A stretch of DNA of 64,000 nt, taken from positions 216,711-280,710 of the forward strand of contig NZ_JACIDI010000001.1 in the NCBI RefSeq assembly GCF_014196225.1, in the 5' to 3' direction. Made by a program: the position numbers and the translations under genes. Positions within the stretch are counted from its first letter, which is position 1; each line of letters opens with the position of its first letter. Shown here in pieces: positions 48,212 through 57,052 of the stretch. Source of the DNA: Bacteroides pyogenes. GTDB taxonomy: Bacteria > Bacteroidota > Bacteroidia > Bacteroidales > Bacteroidaceae. The notes under the pieces were generated by a model. The model saw only the letters and a program-made list of their open reading frames with translations, was not told where the DNA came from and searched no databases.

Positions 48212-48461
48212 AAAAAAACGACTGTACTGTATTCCCGGGTCGTTTCTGTAAGAACGGTTATGGAAAAGGCTTGAAGCAACCGGAGCACAAAAAACGGCTG
48301 TTTGTACAGAGCTGCCTACATTGTGCCCGGCATTCATTGAAGATTCTGTTTCGGGAATGTTTCTTCCCGGTATCGAAGAATGCGGCGTCTTATCCGACTT
48401 TGCCGCTCTTGTCGATACGGAATAACTGTGGAGATCCGGAATATTTTAAGCCTAAAATTGA

Positions 48462-49790
48462 ATGAAAACAGATTTAATCTATGGCGTAGAAGATCGCCCG
48501 CCGTTTAAAGATGCTTTTTTCGCGGCATTGCAGCATCTGCTGGCTATCTTTGTAGCTATCATTACACCGCCTCTTATCATTGCCGGAGCTTTGAAACTTG
48601 ATGTGGAAAAAACCGGCTTTCTGGTTTCTATGGCACTTTTTGCCTCAGGCATTTCCACTTTTATCCAATGCCGCAGATTCGGACCTTTAGGAGCAGGTTT
48701 GCTCTGCGTGCAGGGAACGAGCTTTTCTTTCATCGGTCCCATCATTGCCACCGGGCTTGTCGGCGGTTTACCTTTAATATTCGGAGCCTGTATAGCGGCG
48801 GCTCCTGTCGAAATGATAGTCAGCCGCACGTTCAAGTATCTCCGCGACATCATTACCCCGCTGGTTTCGGGTATCGTTGTCCTTTTAATCGGTTTAAGCC
48901 TTATAAAGGTCGGAATCGTAGCGTGTGCGGGAGGATATGGCGCAATGGACAACGGAACATTCGGGAGTTGGGAGAATCTGTCGATTGCCGCGCTTGTATT
49001 GCTTAGCGTATTGTTTTTCAATCGAAGCAAAAACAAATATCTTCGTATGAGTTCCATTGTGTTGGGCTTGTGCTTGGGTTATGGCTTGGCTTTCGTTTTG
49101 GGAAAGGTGGATATGAGCTCGCTCAGTGCCGACACCTTTATGAGTTTCAACATCCCTCAGCCTTTTAGATATGGCGTCGATTTCAATCTTTCTTCTTTTA
49201 TCGCCATCGGTCTGGTTTATCTGATCACCGCTATTGAGGCGATCGGTGATGTGACTGCCAACTCCATGATTTCCGGTCTTCCGGTCGAAGGAGATTCGTA
49301 CCTGAAGAGGGTATCCGGCGGCGTGATGGCAGACGGTTTCAATTCGTTGCTTGCCGGCGTGTTCAACTCTTTTCCTAACTCCATCTTTGCGCAGAATAAT
49401 GGTCTCATTCAGTTGACAGGAGTAGCGAGCCGCTATGTCGGTTATTATATCGCCGCGATGCTTGTTGTCTTAGGGCTGTTTCCTATTGTAGGCGCTGTGT
49501 TCTCTTTAATGCCCGATCCGGTTCTGGGAGGAGCAACCTTGTTGATGTTCGGAACTGTGGCTGCCGCCGGTATCCGTATCGTTTCGTCCCAACAGATAGG
49601 GCGTAAGGAAACATTAGTCTTGGCAGTCAGTCTCTCCTTAGGCTTAGGCGTGGAGTTAATGCCGGATGTATTAAAACAAGCTCCGGAAGCAATTCGAAGC
49701 ATATTTTCTTCGGGAATCACTACCGGAGGTCTCACTGCGATAATTGCGAATGTTGTCATTCGCGTAAAAGAAGAAGAGATAGGCGATTAA
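48462..49790 (+). CDS. Uracil/xanthine permease family transporter
   Basis: The 442-residue protein has about 12-14 membrane segments and the NCS2 signatures PLGAGLLCVQGTSFSFIGPII near 80-100 and AIEAIGDVTANSMISG near 255-270, where the conserved Glu binds substrate. NCS2 transporters import uracil, xanthine or urate with protons. The substrate is undecided. It converges on the KamA-like gene with a 4-bp overlap of stops. Confidence 0.92.
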   Translation: MKTDLIYGVEDRPPFKDAFFAALQHLLAIFVAIITPPLIIAGALKLDVEKTGFLVSMALFASGISTFIQCRRFGPLGAGLLCVQGTSFSFIGPIIATGLVGGLPLIFGACIAAAPVEMIVSRTFKYLRDIITPLVSGIVVLLIGLSLIKVGIVACAGGYGAMDNGTFGSWENLSIAALVLLSVLFFNRSKNKYLRMSSIVLGLCLGYGLAFVLGKVDMSSLSADTFMSFNIPQPFRYGVDFNLSSFIAIGLVYLITAIEAIGDVTANSMISGLPVEGDSYLKRVSGGVMADGFNSLLAGVFNSFPNSIFAQNNGLIQLTGVASRYVGYYIAAMLVVLGLFPIVGAVFSLMPDPVLGGATLLMFGTVAAAGIRIVSSQQIGRKETLVLAVSLSLGLGVELMPDVLKQAPEAIRSIFSSGITTGGLTAIIANVVIRVKEEEIGD

Positions 49791-51922
49791 AGAACCAGAT
49801 TACTCATTCTTTCCGTAGATTGGAAGGGGAAGTCGGGATACTCGTACAAATGAAAGCGAGGCTCGGTTTCTCCTTTTGTATAATTCCAAATGGATGCATA
49901 GTCTTCAATATCTTCGCCCATCTTGCTTAATTGACGCAAATAAGCCGCCAAGGATTTGTTTTCTACAATATAGATCTTTCCCATACGGTCTATGATCGGA
50001 CTGTGGCGGCGTGTACGGTCGTGGTCGAAACGCAGGATGCGTTTTCCTTCGGGCGTGAGTCCTATCAGCCGGAAAGTCATGCTTTTCCCGATTGCCGGTA
50101 AGTTCAGCACATTGCGGTCGGTGGCTAAAAACGGCAATCGGTGCTTTTTCATGAATTGCTTTATTCGGGTGGCTACATCGCTTCGTTTGCTATTCGGCTC
50201 GTCCTGATTTTCTGATAAGAGATGGCACAGCTCTTCTGCTTGTTCCGCAGTCATTCGTCCGTATTTCTTTTCTTCCTGTTGCTCTTGTATGGAGCGGCTG
50301 TTGGGGGTAAATACGGTGTAGTTTTCATTGAATCCTTTGACCGAGAAAGTATAATAGCACATCACTCCCAATTTATTGAGGGCCTCACGAAGCCGTGCGG
50401 TATGTCCGCGTCGGGAAGCGGATACAGTGTACACCAGTTGGTTGGTTATGATCCATCCTGCCGAGAGAATCTTCCGGATGGCTTCTTCAGCTTCGGGGGT
50501 TATTTCCAATGGAGTTTGAAAATGGGTCTGTATGATAAATTGTCTCACTCCGATGGCTGAGGCTTTTTCTTTAAATTCTTTTAGAATCTCTACCAGTTCG
50601 TCGTTGATACGCATAGGCAAGTAGGCGGGTAGCCGCGAACCGAGCCTCATCCGTTGGATTTCTGCGAACTTTTCTCCTTCGGGACGTTGCAGGTTCGTTT
50701 TCTGTTTGCGTACTGCCATACGGTAAACGGCATTCAATAAATTGCGGAGTGTTTTGTTTTGGCTCATCAGTGCGTCGCCTCCCGTAATAAGAATATCTCG
50801 CAGTTGGGTGTCTTCTTCAAAATAGGTCATAAGGCGTCGCAGCTTGTGATCCCATGTTTCCTTCGGGCGTAAAGTGTCAAATTCAAAGTTCAGCCGTTCG
50901 CTTTGGAAGTCATACATCCGCTGGCACGAAGCGCAAAGCCCTCCGCACGCTCTACCCATTGTGTCGGGGATAAGAATGGCGACCTCCGGATAGCGGCGGT
51001 GTATGTTGTGCCCCTCAGGCAGTAACCATCCGGCGGCATTAGGTTTTCCAGCTTCTATCGCGTCTTCTTTTTCCCAGGCATGGATATGTCCGTAGGTTTC
51101 TACCAAGCGGGGAGAATAAAGGATGTAGCTTCGTATGGTTTCATCGTCGTATCCTTCTTTCGAGATGTTCAATAAAGATAAATAATAGGGAGTTGCGAAG
51201 AAAGGCATTCCTTTCTTGCGTGCCTGGTGAAGCAGGTACATGGTTTCTGTCGAAAGGGTGTTCCCAAGAAAGCGGTTTAACTCTGTCGGACTTTTAACAG
51301 CCATTGATAAATGAAAGCGCGATTCATTCCACCACTCGTTTACCAATCGGTATTTTTCCTCATAGCTGATCCCTTCTTCGAAACGGAAGCGTCCGGAAGA
51401 CTTCGATTTACGGTTCTCTATTTTTTGAATCAGCAAATGAATCATCCGTTCCTTGTTTTCAGCCCGTATCTCTTTGACTTCTTTATTAAGACCGTCGGGC
51501 CATCGTTCGCTAAGGCTTTTGATTCTTTGGTGCGAGAGAGGGGGCATCGTCGCTCCTTTGAGGCGACGAAATACTTGGAATAATTCTATAAACAAATCAG
51601 TGGGCATTTCTGTATTTTCCAATGTGCCTGATAGAAATTGATGGAGTAAAGAAATCGTTTTCACGGGCATTTTTTGTCCTGTGGACAACTCATGCACTTC
51701 CTGTCCATCGTAATGGAGTAATGTTCGAATTTGCTCCCTTGCTTCTTCAGTCTTTTCATCGGTTGCAGAAAACTTATCCAAATATGCCGACAAGTCGGCC
51801 TTGAAGTCCTCGTTTGTCGGACTTCCCGAAGCTATTGCTGTTATTTCCGGTAATTCCTGAAAGTAAGTTTGCCTCAATTGAGAAAGAGTAAGGAGTAGCA
51901 TTTTCTTTTGTTTCATAAGCAA
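49787..51922 (-). CDS. KamA-family radical SAM protein (lysine 2,3-aminomutase-like)
   Basis: The 711-residue protein has the radical-SAM cluster motif CGGLCASC near 340, ITGGDALMSQNKTL near 395, and FIIQTHFQTPLEITPEA near 480. It is much longer than classic lysine 2,3-aminomutases (about 415), with some 300 extra N-terminal residues. Whether it acts on lysine is uncertain; no beta-lysine genes are nearby. The first or third codon may be the start. Confidence 0.82.
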   Translation of the reverse strand: MLMKQKKMLLLTLSQLRQTYFQELPEITAIASGSPTNEDFKADLSAYLDKFSATDEKTEEAREQIRTLLHYDGQEVHELSTGQKMPVKTISLLHQFLSGTLENTEMPTDLFIELFQVFRRLKGATMPPLSHQRIKSLSERWPDGLNKEVKEIRAENKERMIHLLIQKIENRKSKSSGRFRFEEGISYEEKYRLVNEWWNESRFHLSMAVKSPTELNRFLGNTLSTETMYLLHQARKKGMPFFATPYYLSLLNISKEGYDDETIRSYILYSPRLVETYGHIHAWEKEDAIEAGKPNAAGWLLPEGHNIHRRYPEVAILIPDTMGRACGGLCASCQRMYDFQSERLNFEFDTLRPKETWDHKLRRLMTYFEEDTQLRDILITGGDALMSQNKTLRNLLNAVYRMAVRKQKTNLQRPEGEKFAEIQRMRLGSRLPAYLPMRINDELVEILKEFKEKASAIGVRQFIIQTHFQTPLEITPEAEEAIRKILSAGWIITNQLVYTVSASRRGHTARLREALNKLGVMCYYTFSVKGFNENYTVFTPNSRSIQEQQEEKKYGRMTAEQAEELCHLLSENQDEPNSKRSDVATRIKQFMKKHRLPFLATDRNVLNLPAIGKSMTFRLIGLTPEGKRILRFDHDRTRRHSPIIDRMGKIYIVENKSLAAYLRQLSKMGEDIEDYASIWNYTKGETEPRFHLYEYPDFPFQSTERMSNLVL

Positions 51923-51952
51923 TTATTTTTATTTACCTTTAAATATAATAAA

Positions 51953-51981
51953 AAAAGCGGAGGAAAAATCCCTCCGCTTTT
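51953..51981 (-). terminator. Terminator of the DUF4332 gene
   Basis: The perfect 11-bp arms aaaagcggagg and cctccgctttt are followed on the minus strand by TTTTTTTATTATA. Confidence 0.85.
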
Positions 51982-52075
51982 GTATGTTCTGAAACTTTTA
52001 TATTTCTTTCTTTTTTGATAACAATTTCGCTTTTATTTAGTCTTATTGCTGTTGCAAGCCTGTTAATAGAAAATA

Positions 52076-52483
52076 TTAGTAAGTAATAACAGGATCCAAC
52101 TCTTTAGCCTGTGCAATCATTTTTTCCAATTCACTGACAGCCGGGACGCGGTTACAAAGATTTTTAGCTTCATTAGTTTCTACCAACTTGGCATGTAAGT
52201 TGGCAGGTACGCGGTGACGAAACTCTTTTACCGTATCCACTCCTGCTGCTTCCAGCAATTCGGCAAATTGTCCGGCGATTCCTTTAATGCGGAATAGGTC
52301 TGCATGATTTGTCCACTTGAGGATCAACTTTCCGCTAATGCCAGTTTCTTCGGCTAGTTTAGCACGTCCTGACGCCGTAGCTCCTTTTTGCAGTAAATCT
52401 TCGGTAGTCTTAATTCCGAGAGCATTTAATTTTTGTGCATATACTTCACCAATGCCCTCGATCTGTTCAATCTTATGTGCCAT
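52076..52483 (-). CDS. DUF4332 helix-hairpin-helix protein
   Basis: The 135-residue protein has two helix-hairpin-helix-like motifs, IEGIGEVYAQKLNALGI and IKGIAGQFAELLEAAGV, in a layout typical of DUF4332. Such motifs often bind DNA without sequence preference; function is unknown. Confidence 0.85.
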   Translation of the reverse strand: MAHKIEQIEGIGEVYAQKLNALGIKTTEDLLQKGATASGRAKLAEETGISGKLILKWTNHADLFRIKGIAGQFAELLEAAGVDTVKEFRHRVPANLHAKLVETNEAKNLCNRVPAVSELEKMIAQAKELDPVITY

Positions 52484-52601
52484 TTTCCGTTCTTTTTAAA
52501 AGGTTAATATTAAAAACTTTGGCACAATATAGAGATTCTTTTTGAAACGGGCAAGAAAAAAGGAATATTTATAGAATTTACTCATTTGTTTGACTCCTTT
52601 G

Positions 52602-53234
52602 CTATTCGGTTTTGGCATCTGTTTGCTCTTTGCGTTTGGGTTCTTTTTTCGCAAGCAGTAGAATGTTGTACACATATTCCGTCATCCATTCTTCTGAATA
52701 ACCTAAACGTTCTTTATATTGGCGAACGGCTGCTGCCGTCTTGTGTACATCGTCCGCTTTCCATATCTGCTTTGTACAGACCTCATGCACAGACTTTTTG
52801 GTCATTCCGTAAAGCGCTTTTTTAAAGATAGAAGGCATACGGAGTTTCCATTGCATCAGATTGCCCATCAGCATCATCAAGTCGTTGGAGAAACCTTGAT
52901 ACATAAAAAGGTATGGCTGAATGTCGTTTTGAGTCCGGCAATTACGCTTTACCGAGGCGTCGATTTCTTTGAAAAAGTTTTCGCTGATCCCGTAGTCTTG
53001 CATCAGCATTTTGCGCGATGCCGATTTTTCCGCCAATCCTAATTTCCCGTTTTGAGTGGCTATTTTGAAAAGGCGTTTGAAGTTTGCCACGTCCGGTAAG
53101 AATCGGATGTTGGTGATGCCGAGATTGGTTGCGATAACTGACTGGAAATAAACCCGGGTGAGTGAGATGAAATCTTCTACATTACCGACTTGTGTTTTGT
53201 CGGATTTCTTCTTGAATACATCAAATAATCCCAT
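52602..53234 (-). CDS. Conserved protein of unknown function
   Basis: The ATG at 53234 (MGLFDVFKKKSDKTQ) gives 210 residues; the longer open frame upstream passes through the promoter and has no family-like content. It is mostly helical and basic, with no signal peptide or membrane segment. MYQGFSNDLMMLMGNLMQWKLR is a notable Met-rich stretch. I do not recognise the family. Confidence 0.7.
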   Translation of the reverse strand: MGLFDVFKKKSDKTQVGNVEDFISLTRVYFQSVIATNLGITNIRFLPDVANFKRLFKIATQNGKLGLAEKSASRKMLMQDYGISENFFKEIDASVKRNCRTQNDIQPYLFMYQGFSNDLMMLMGNLMQWKLRMPSIFKKALYGMTKKSVHEVCTKQIWKADDVHKTAAAVRQYKERLGYSEEWMTEYVYNILLLAKKEPKRKEQTDAKTE

Positions 53235-53307
53235 TTTGTTATTTACGATTTTATTATTTACTATTAATTGTGTAACATTTGAGATGCTCGATTTCTCAAA
53301 TCTTGGG

Positions 53308-53339
53308 CAAAGGTAGTAAATCTGTTGATTTTCACCAAT
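53308..53339 (-). promoter_or_regulatory. Promoter of the unknown-function gene
   Basis: Minus-strand TACCTTTG (53308-53315) with ATTG (53336-53339) 20 bp upstream. The start codon is 74 bp downstream. Confidence 0.5.
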
Positions 53340-53454
53340 ACTCTGATTTGCTTTTCGATATCGGCCATACAATCTTCTTTTTGCTGTCATGATGTAAAGG
53401 TATGCCGGAGAACTGTTAATTCGCTTTTCGCTATCGGAGATACTTTCTTTTTTG

Positions 53455-54099
53455 TCATTTTTTTATGCGGAAATAGAACTTGTGATTCTCGAATATTGCT
53501 TCCACTATGCCGTAACGGATGAATTTAGCGAGCAAATGTTCGGCTGACCGGCGGGAAATTCCTGTTTGCCGGCAATAGCGACCGAGTGAAAATCGCGTGT
53601 CTTGTTCCAGCAGTTCGAGCAAGATTTGCTCATTTTCCGTATATCGAATCAATTCACCGCGGGGATTCTTTATTTGCTGCCACACACGTAAATGTACAGG
53701 AGTTGCCAGAATATTCTTATCTTGAATACGAATATAGGCAAGAGGCTTTTCGCTTTCGTCTTTGGCGTAAACCGGCTTTTGAGAACTTTCGTCAATCGAT
53801 GCCAACAGAACTTGCCGCCCTTCTACGATATATGTCCGGATGGTATATTGCACTTTCGGGGTACAATAAAGTTGTGCAGCAGCCTCAATCATGTATTTTT
53901 CTTCTTCCGACCGTACACCGGCTATTTGTCCGTTATCTTTTACCCCGATAAGCAGGCGCCCTCCGTCAGTGTTGGCGAAAGCCGATAGTGTCTTAGCTAT
54001 TTTGCGTGCATCAGATATCTCGAATTTGAAGTCTTGTTGCTGATGCTCGCCTTCGGCTATCAAAGCATAGATATAATCGCTGTCTGTAAACGGTTTCAT
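53455..54099 (-). CDS. AlbA_2 (Schlafen-like) domain protein with winged helix
   Basis: The 214-residue protein starts with the AlbA_2 pattern: EGEHQQQDFKFEISD, then KTLSAFANTDGGRLLIGVKDNG, typical of putative DNA-binding/ATPase-like domains. From about 155 a winged-helix-like part follows (RYCRQTGISRRSAEHLLAKFI). It could be a regulator. The -7 box ends 6 bases before the ATG, so its mRNA may be leaderless. Confidence 0.78.
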   Translation of the reverse strand: MKPFTDSDYIYALIAEGEHQQQDFKFEISDARKIAKTLSAFANTDGGRLLIGVKDNGQIAGVRSEEEKYMIEAAAQLYCTPKVQYTIRTYIVEGRQVLLASIDESSQKPVYAKDESEKPLAYIRIQDKNILATPVHLRVWQQIKNPRGELIRYTENEQILLELLEQDTRFSLGRYCRQTGISRRSAEHLLAKFIRYGIVEAIFENHKFYFRIKK

Positions 54100-54104
54100 A
54101 GTTA

Positions 54105-54112
54105 CAAAGGTA
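54105..54112 (-). promoter_or_regulatory. -7 box just upstream of the AlbA_2 gene
   Basis: Minus-strand TACCTTTG ends 5 bases before the ATG at 54099. With a start site 6-8 bases downstream of the box, the transcript would begin at or next to the ATG. Confidence 0.5.
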
Positions 54113-54206
54113 GGTAAAAAAGGGGAAAATGTGCTTTATTATGGGGATTTCGGTCCTAATTTCAAAAAATATATATTTTTTTGTGTGTTTATTTCGAGAA
54201 ACGGTG

Positions 54207-54214
54207 TATTTTTG
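54207..54214 (+). promoter_or_regulatory. -7 box of the histone H1-like gene
   Basis: TATTTTTG fits TAnnTTTG, with TTTG at 54180-54183 23 bp upstream. The ATG is 32 bp downstream. Confidence 0.6.
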
Positions 54215-54246
54215 CCACACATTATTAACGAAAAAATAAAAGGATT

Positions 54247-54423
54247 ATGAAAGAATTGGTAGAAAAGATTGCAGCTTTATATGCTGACTTCTCGAAAGAT
54301 GCTAACGCTCAGATTGAAAACGGAAACAAGGCAGCCGGAACCCGTGCTCGCAAGACTTCTTTGGAAATTGAAAAAGCAATGAAAGAATTCCGTAAAGCAT
54401 CCTTGGAAGCTTCTAAGAAATAA
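54247..54423 (+). CDS. Histone H1-like (Hc1) protein, 58 residues
   Basis: The short frame encodes MKELVEKIAALYADFSKD, then an acidic-to-neutral middle and a Lys/Arg/Ala-rich helical tail (ARKTSLEIEKAM, FRKASLEASKK). It matches the small histone H1/Hc1-type proteins of Bacteroides, thought to bind DNA; the role is inferred. It is its own unit, with a promoter and a terminator at 54499-54533. Confidence 0.85.
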   Translation: MKELVEKIAALYADFSKDANAQIENGNKAAGTRARKTSLEIEKAMKEFRKASLEASKK

Positions 54424-54498
54424 TCTTGGGAGTTCCTGTAATTATGTTACGTCCTAAATAAGCATTATAATGTTTATAGGATAAAAATAATTAACTTA

Positions 54499-54533
54499 TC
54501 CAACCGTTGCAAGATTTTTTTGTAATGGTTGGA
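54499..54533 (+). terminator. Terminator of the histone H1-like gene
   Basis: The stem tccaaccgtt/aatggttgga (one wobble) is followed by cttttta. Confidence 0.75.
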
Positions 54534-54624
54534 CTTTTTATATGTTCTTATTTTCGGCTCTTATGGGAGTGAGCATTCTTCTTTTATGTAACGCAATGTT
54601 AGGGCGATATTTGGTTCCTGTTTT

Positions 54625-56037
54625 CTAATATCTGATTTTCTGCTTATAAACTTCGTATCTTGCCGTAATATCACGTACAAAGTTGTACGTCTCTATACCG
54701 CGGAAATATCCATTTTTGCAGACAGGGTCGTTGAAGTATTCTTCACTGCTTTTAAGCAAGATGTAGTTTTCCACATTGTCTTTCCAGATATATTTGTTTT
54801 TTCCATATTTATCGGCCAGAGCCATAGCGTCATAAATATGCCCTAAACCGGCATTATATGAAGCCAAAATAAAGTTTATCCGCTCTTCTTTATCTTTTAT
54901 GGCTCTCAGGCTATGGTTGGTAGAGGCGATGTATTTAACGGCGGCCTTAATGCTTTCTTCGGCATTTTGTTCTTTACCTTGAGGTATTCCCATCGCTCTT
55001 GCTGTTGCAGGCATAAGTTGCATCAACCCTTTGGCTCCTGCCCAAGAAACTACCGTAGTATCGAAGTTTGATTCAGTATATGCCAAAGAAGCGAGCATAC
55101 GCCAATCCCAGTCAATTTCCTCGGAATATTTTCTAAATAAATCGTCGAAATGCGATATTTTTCCTTCTTCTAAAGATAGTATAGGAGAATGCGGAGCCGT
55201 TTTACTGTTCTCGAAATAGCGTTTCATACTTGCCGTATATGCAGGAGAAGTCATATGTTCTTTGTGCCATTGGTTCGCGGCGGTGGCCAACTTCGGACAA
55301 TCCCGCCGTACAGCCCATGAAGAACGTTGGTCGAAGCTGATGGAAAGATTTATGTTTAAGTTGGGATAATAAGTCTTGTTCAGTTTGGCGATATCATTAT
55401 CGGCTACCGTATATGGTATTTCCCCTTGAGCGACTTGCGCTATCAATTCTTCGGATGTAATGCTGTCGCTACTTACGTTGTGGATATGAATACCGCCTCC
55501 CAATTCTTTGTTCAAATTTGTCAATCGGTCATAGAATCTTCCGGGCTTTACATATATGTCTTTTCCTACAAGGTCGGTAACATCCTTTAAAAGCGGGTAT
55601 TTACCGTTTGCCTGTTGTATGATGACCTGATGGGTAATTACATCTTCACCGCAAAACAAAAGGCTGTCTTTCCACTCTTTGGTAATGGGTAGGTTGTAAG
55701 CAATTATGTCTCCTTCACCTGTAACAAGTTTTTCAATGAGATCTCGAATGCTATTGGCTACTTTAATTTTGAGGTTAAGCCCGAGGCTTTTTGCGAACTG
55801 TTCGCTTAGTTCGTACTGGAATCCCATTTCCTGCCCCCGGTATATGAAATAGGAAGTAGAGCTGTAGAGTGTTAGTACGACTAATTCACCGCTATCTTTA
55901 ATCTGTGGAAGATCATGTGCTATTTGAATTTCTTTGCCGTGATGCCTGTTTCGGCATCCCGATATACAGTACAAACATATAAGGCATAGGAGTGCAACAA
56001 ATGTCTTTACATCCTTTTTAAAGTTCTTATTTTTCAT
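54625..56037 (-). CDS. MltF-like membrane-bound lytic transglycosylase
   Basis: The 470-residue lipoprotein (signal with LYCISGC, lipidated Cys near 28) has a periplasmic substrate-binding-like domain at 50-290 (GELVVLTLYSSTSYFIYRGQ) and an SLT domain near 300-440, with the catalytic Glu in LAYTESNF, GAKGLMQLMPATARAMG, and ASYNAGLGHI. The order is that of MltF. It cleaves peptidoglycan glycan strands. Its start overlaps the end of udk by 11 bp. Confidence 0.9.
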   Translation of the reverse strand: MKNKNFKKDVKTFVALLCLICLYCISGCRNRHHGKEIQIAHDLPQIKDSGELVVLTLYSSTSYFIYRGQEMGFQYELSEQFAKSLGLNLKIKVANSIRDLIEKLVTGEGDIIAYNLPITKEWKDSLLFCGEDVITHQVIIQQANGKYPLLKDVTDLVGKDIYVKPGRFYDRLTNLNKELGGGIHIHNVSSDSITSEELIAQVAQGEIPYTVADNDIAKLNKTYYPNLNINLSISFDQRSSWAVRRDCPKLATAANQWHKEHMTSPAYTASMKRYFENSKTAPHSPILSLEEGKISHFDDLFRKYSEEIDWDWRMLASLAYTESNFDTTVVSWAGAKGLMQLMPATARAMGIPQGKEQNAEESIKAAVKYIASTNHSLRAIKDKEERINFILASYNAGLGHIYDAMALADKYGKNKYIWKDNVENYILLKSSEEYFNDPVCKNGYFRGIETYNFVRDITARYEVYKQKIRY

Positions 56038-56644
56038 TTTTTAAGTGCTTCTTGATATACATTGTCAATATATCAACGGCTATTTTATTGTTACCGCCTT
56101 CGGGAATAATAAGGTCTGCGTATCTTTTGCATGGTTCGATGAATTGCAGATGCATCGGCTTTAAAACCCTTGTGTATCGTTCCATGACAGCTTCGGCTGT
56201 TCGTCCGCGTTCTACAACATCTCTTTGAATGACTCGAATCAAACGTTCGTCCGGATCGGCGTCTACAAATATTTTAAGATCCATCATACTGCGTAGTTTT
56301 TTATCGCACAGAGCGAGGATGCCTTCAATGATGATAACTTCACGCGGTTCGATGTGAATAGTTTTGGATTGACGTGTACAAGTCAGATAGGAATAAGTGG
56401 GCTGTTCAATGCTTTTTCCCTCCTTTAACATCCCCACATGTTTAGAGAGCAAGCTCCATTCAAAAGCGTCCGGATGGTCGAAATTGATGTTCTGACGTTC
56501 CTCGACGGGGACATGGCTGCTGTCTTTATAGTATGAATCCTGAGGTAATAAAACGACTTCTCCTGCGGAGAGGCTTTCGATTATTTTTCTTACAACGGTG
56601 GTTTTTCCCGATCCAGTTCCACCGGCTATTCCTATTATTAACAT
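56027..56644 (-). CDS. udk: Uridine kinase
   Basis: The 205-residue protein has the P-loop GIAGGTGSGKTT, the pyrimidine-binding DSYYKD and NFDHPDAFEW, and DADPDERLIRVIQRDVVERGR. It phosphorylates uridine and cytidine in pyrimidine salvage. It is translated just ahead of the MltF-like gene. Confidence 0.94.
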   Translation of the reverse strand: MLIIGIAGGTGSGKTTVVRKIIESLSAGEVVLLPQDSYYKDSSHVPVEERQNINFDHPDAFEWSLLSKHVGMLKEGKSIEQPTYSYLTCTRQSKTIHIEPREVIIIEGILALCDKKLRSMMDLKIFVDADPDERLIRVIQRDVVERGRTAEAVMERYTRVLKPMHLQFIEPCKRYADLIIPEGGNNKIAVDILTMYIKKHLKNEK

Positions 56645-56675
56645 CTCTTTATAATGTAATTTGAACTAAATAGAG

Positions 56676-56683
56676 TATTTTTG
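56676..56683 (+). promoter_or_regulatory. -7 box of the Dabb/DsbD unit
   Basis: TATTTTTG fits TAnnTTTG, 51 bp before the Dabb start. Confidence 0.45.
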
Positions 56684-56734
56684 CGTCATTTAATATGTTA
56701 CAAATATAGAAACAATTCATTAAACTAGCAACGT

Positions 56735-57034
56735 ATGGTAAAACACATTGTATTATTTAAATTGAAAGACGAAATCGCGACTGACAGAAAAATAGAAGTA
56801 ATGAATAGTTTTAAGAAAGCTATCGAAGCACTTCCGGCAAAAATATCAGTCATCCGTAAAATAGAGGTCGGACTGAATATAAATCCGGGAGAGAGCTGGA
56901 ACATAGCTCTTTATAGTGAGTTTGATACGTTAGAAGATGTGAAGTTTTATGCCGGTCATCCCGATCATTTGGCGGCAGGAAAGATTTTGGCCGAGACGAA
57001 GGAAAACCGGTCTTGTGTGGATTATGAAGTATAA
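56735..57034 (+). CDS. Dabb-family (stress-responsive A/B barrel) protein
   Basis: The 99-residue protein begins MVKHIVLFKLKDE and has ALPAKISVIRKIEVGLNI and YSEFDTLEDVKFYAGHPDH, the usual marks of the dimeric A/B barrel (Dabb) domain. Function is unknown. It lies 18 bp ahead of dsbD and is probably co-transcribed. Confidence 0.88.
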   Translation: MVKHIVLFKLKDEIATDRKIEVMNSFKKAIEALPAKISVIRKIEVGLNINPGESWNIALYSEFDTLEDVKFYAGHPDHLAAGKILAETKENRSCVDYEV

Positions 57035-57052
57035 CCTTCTAAAATAATAAAA

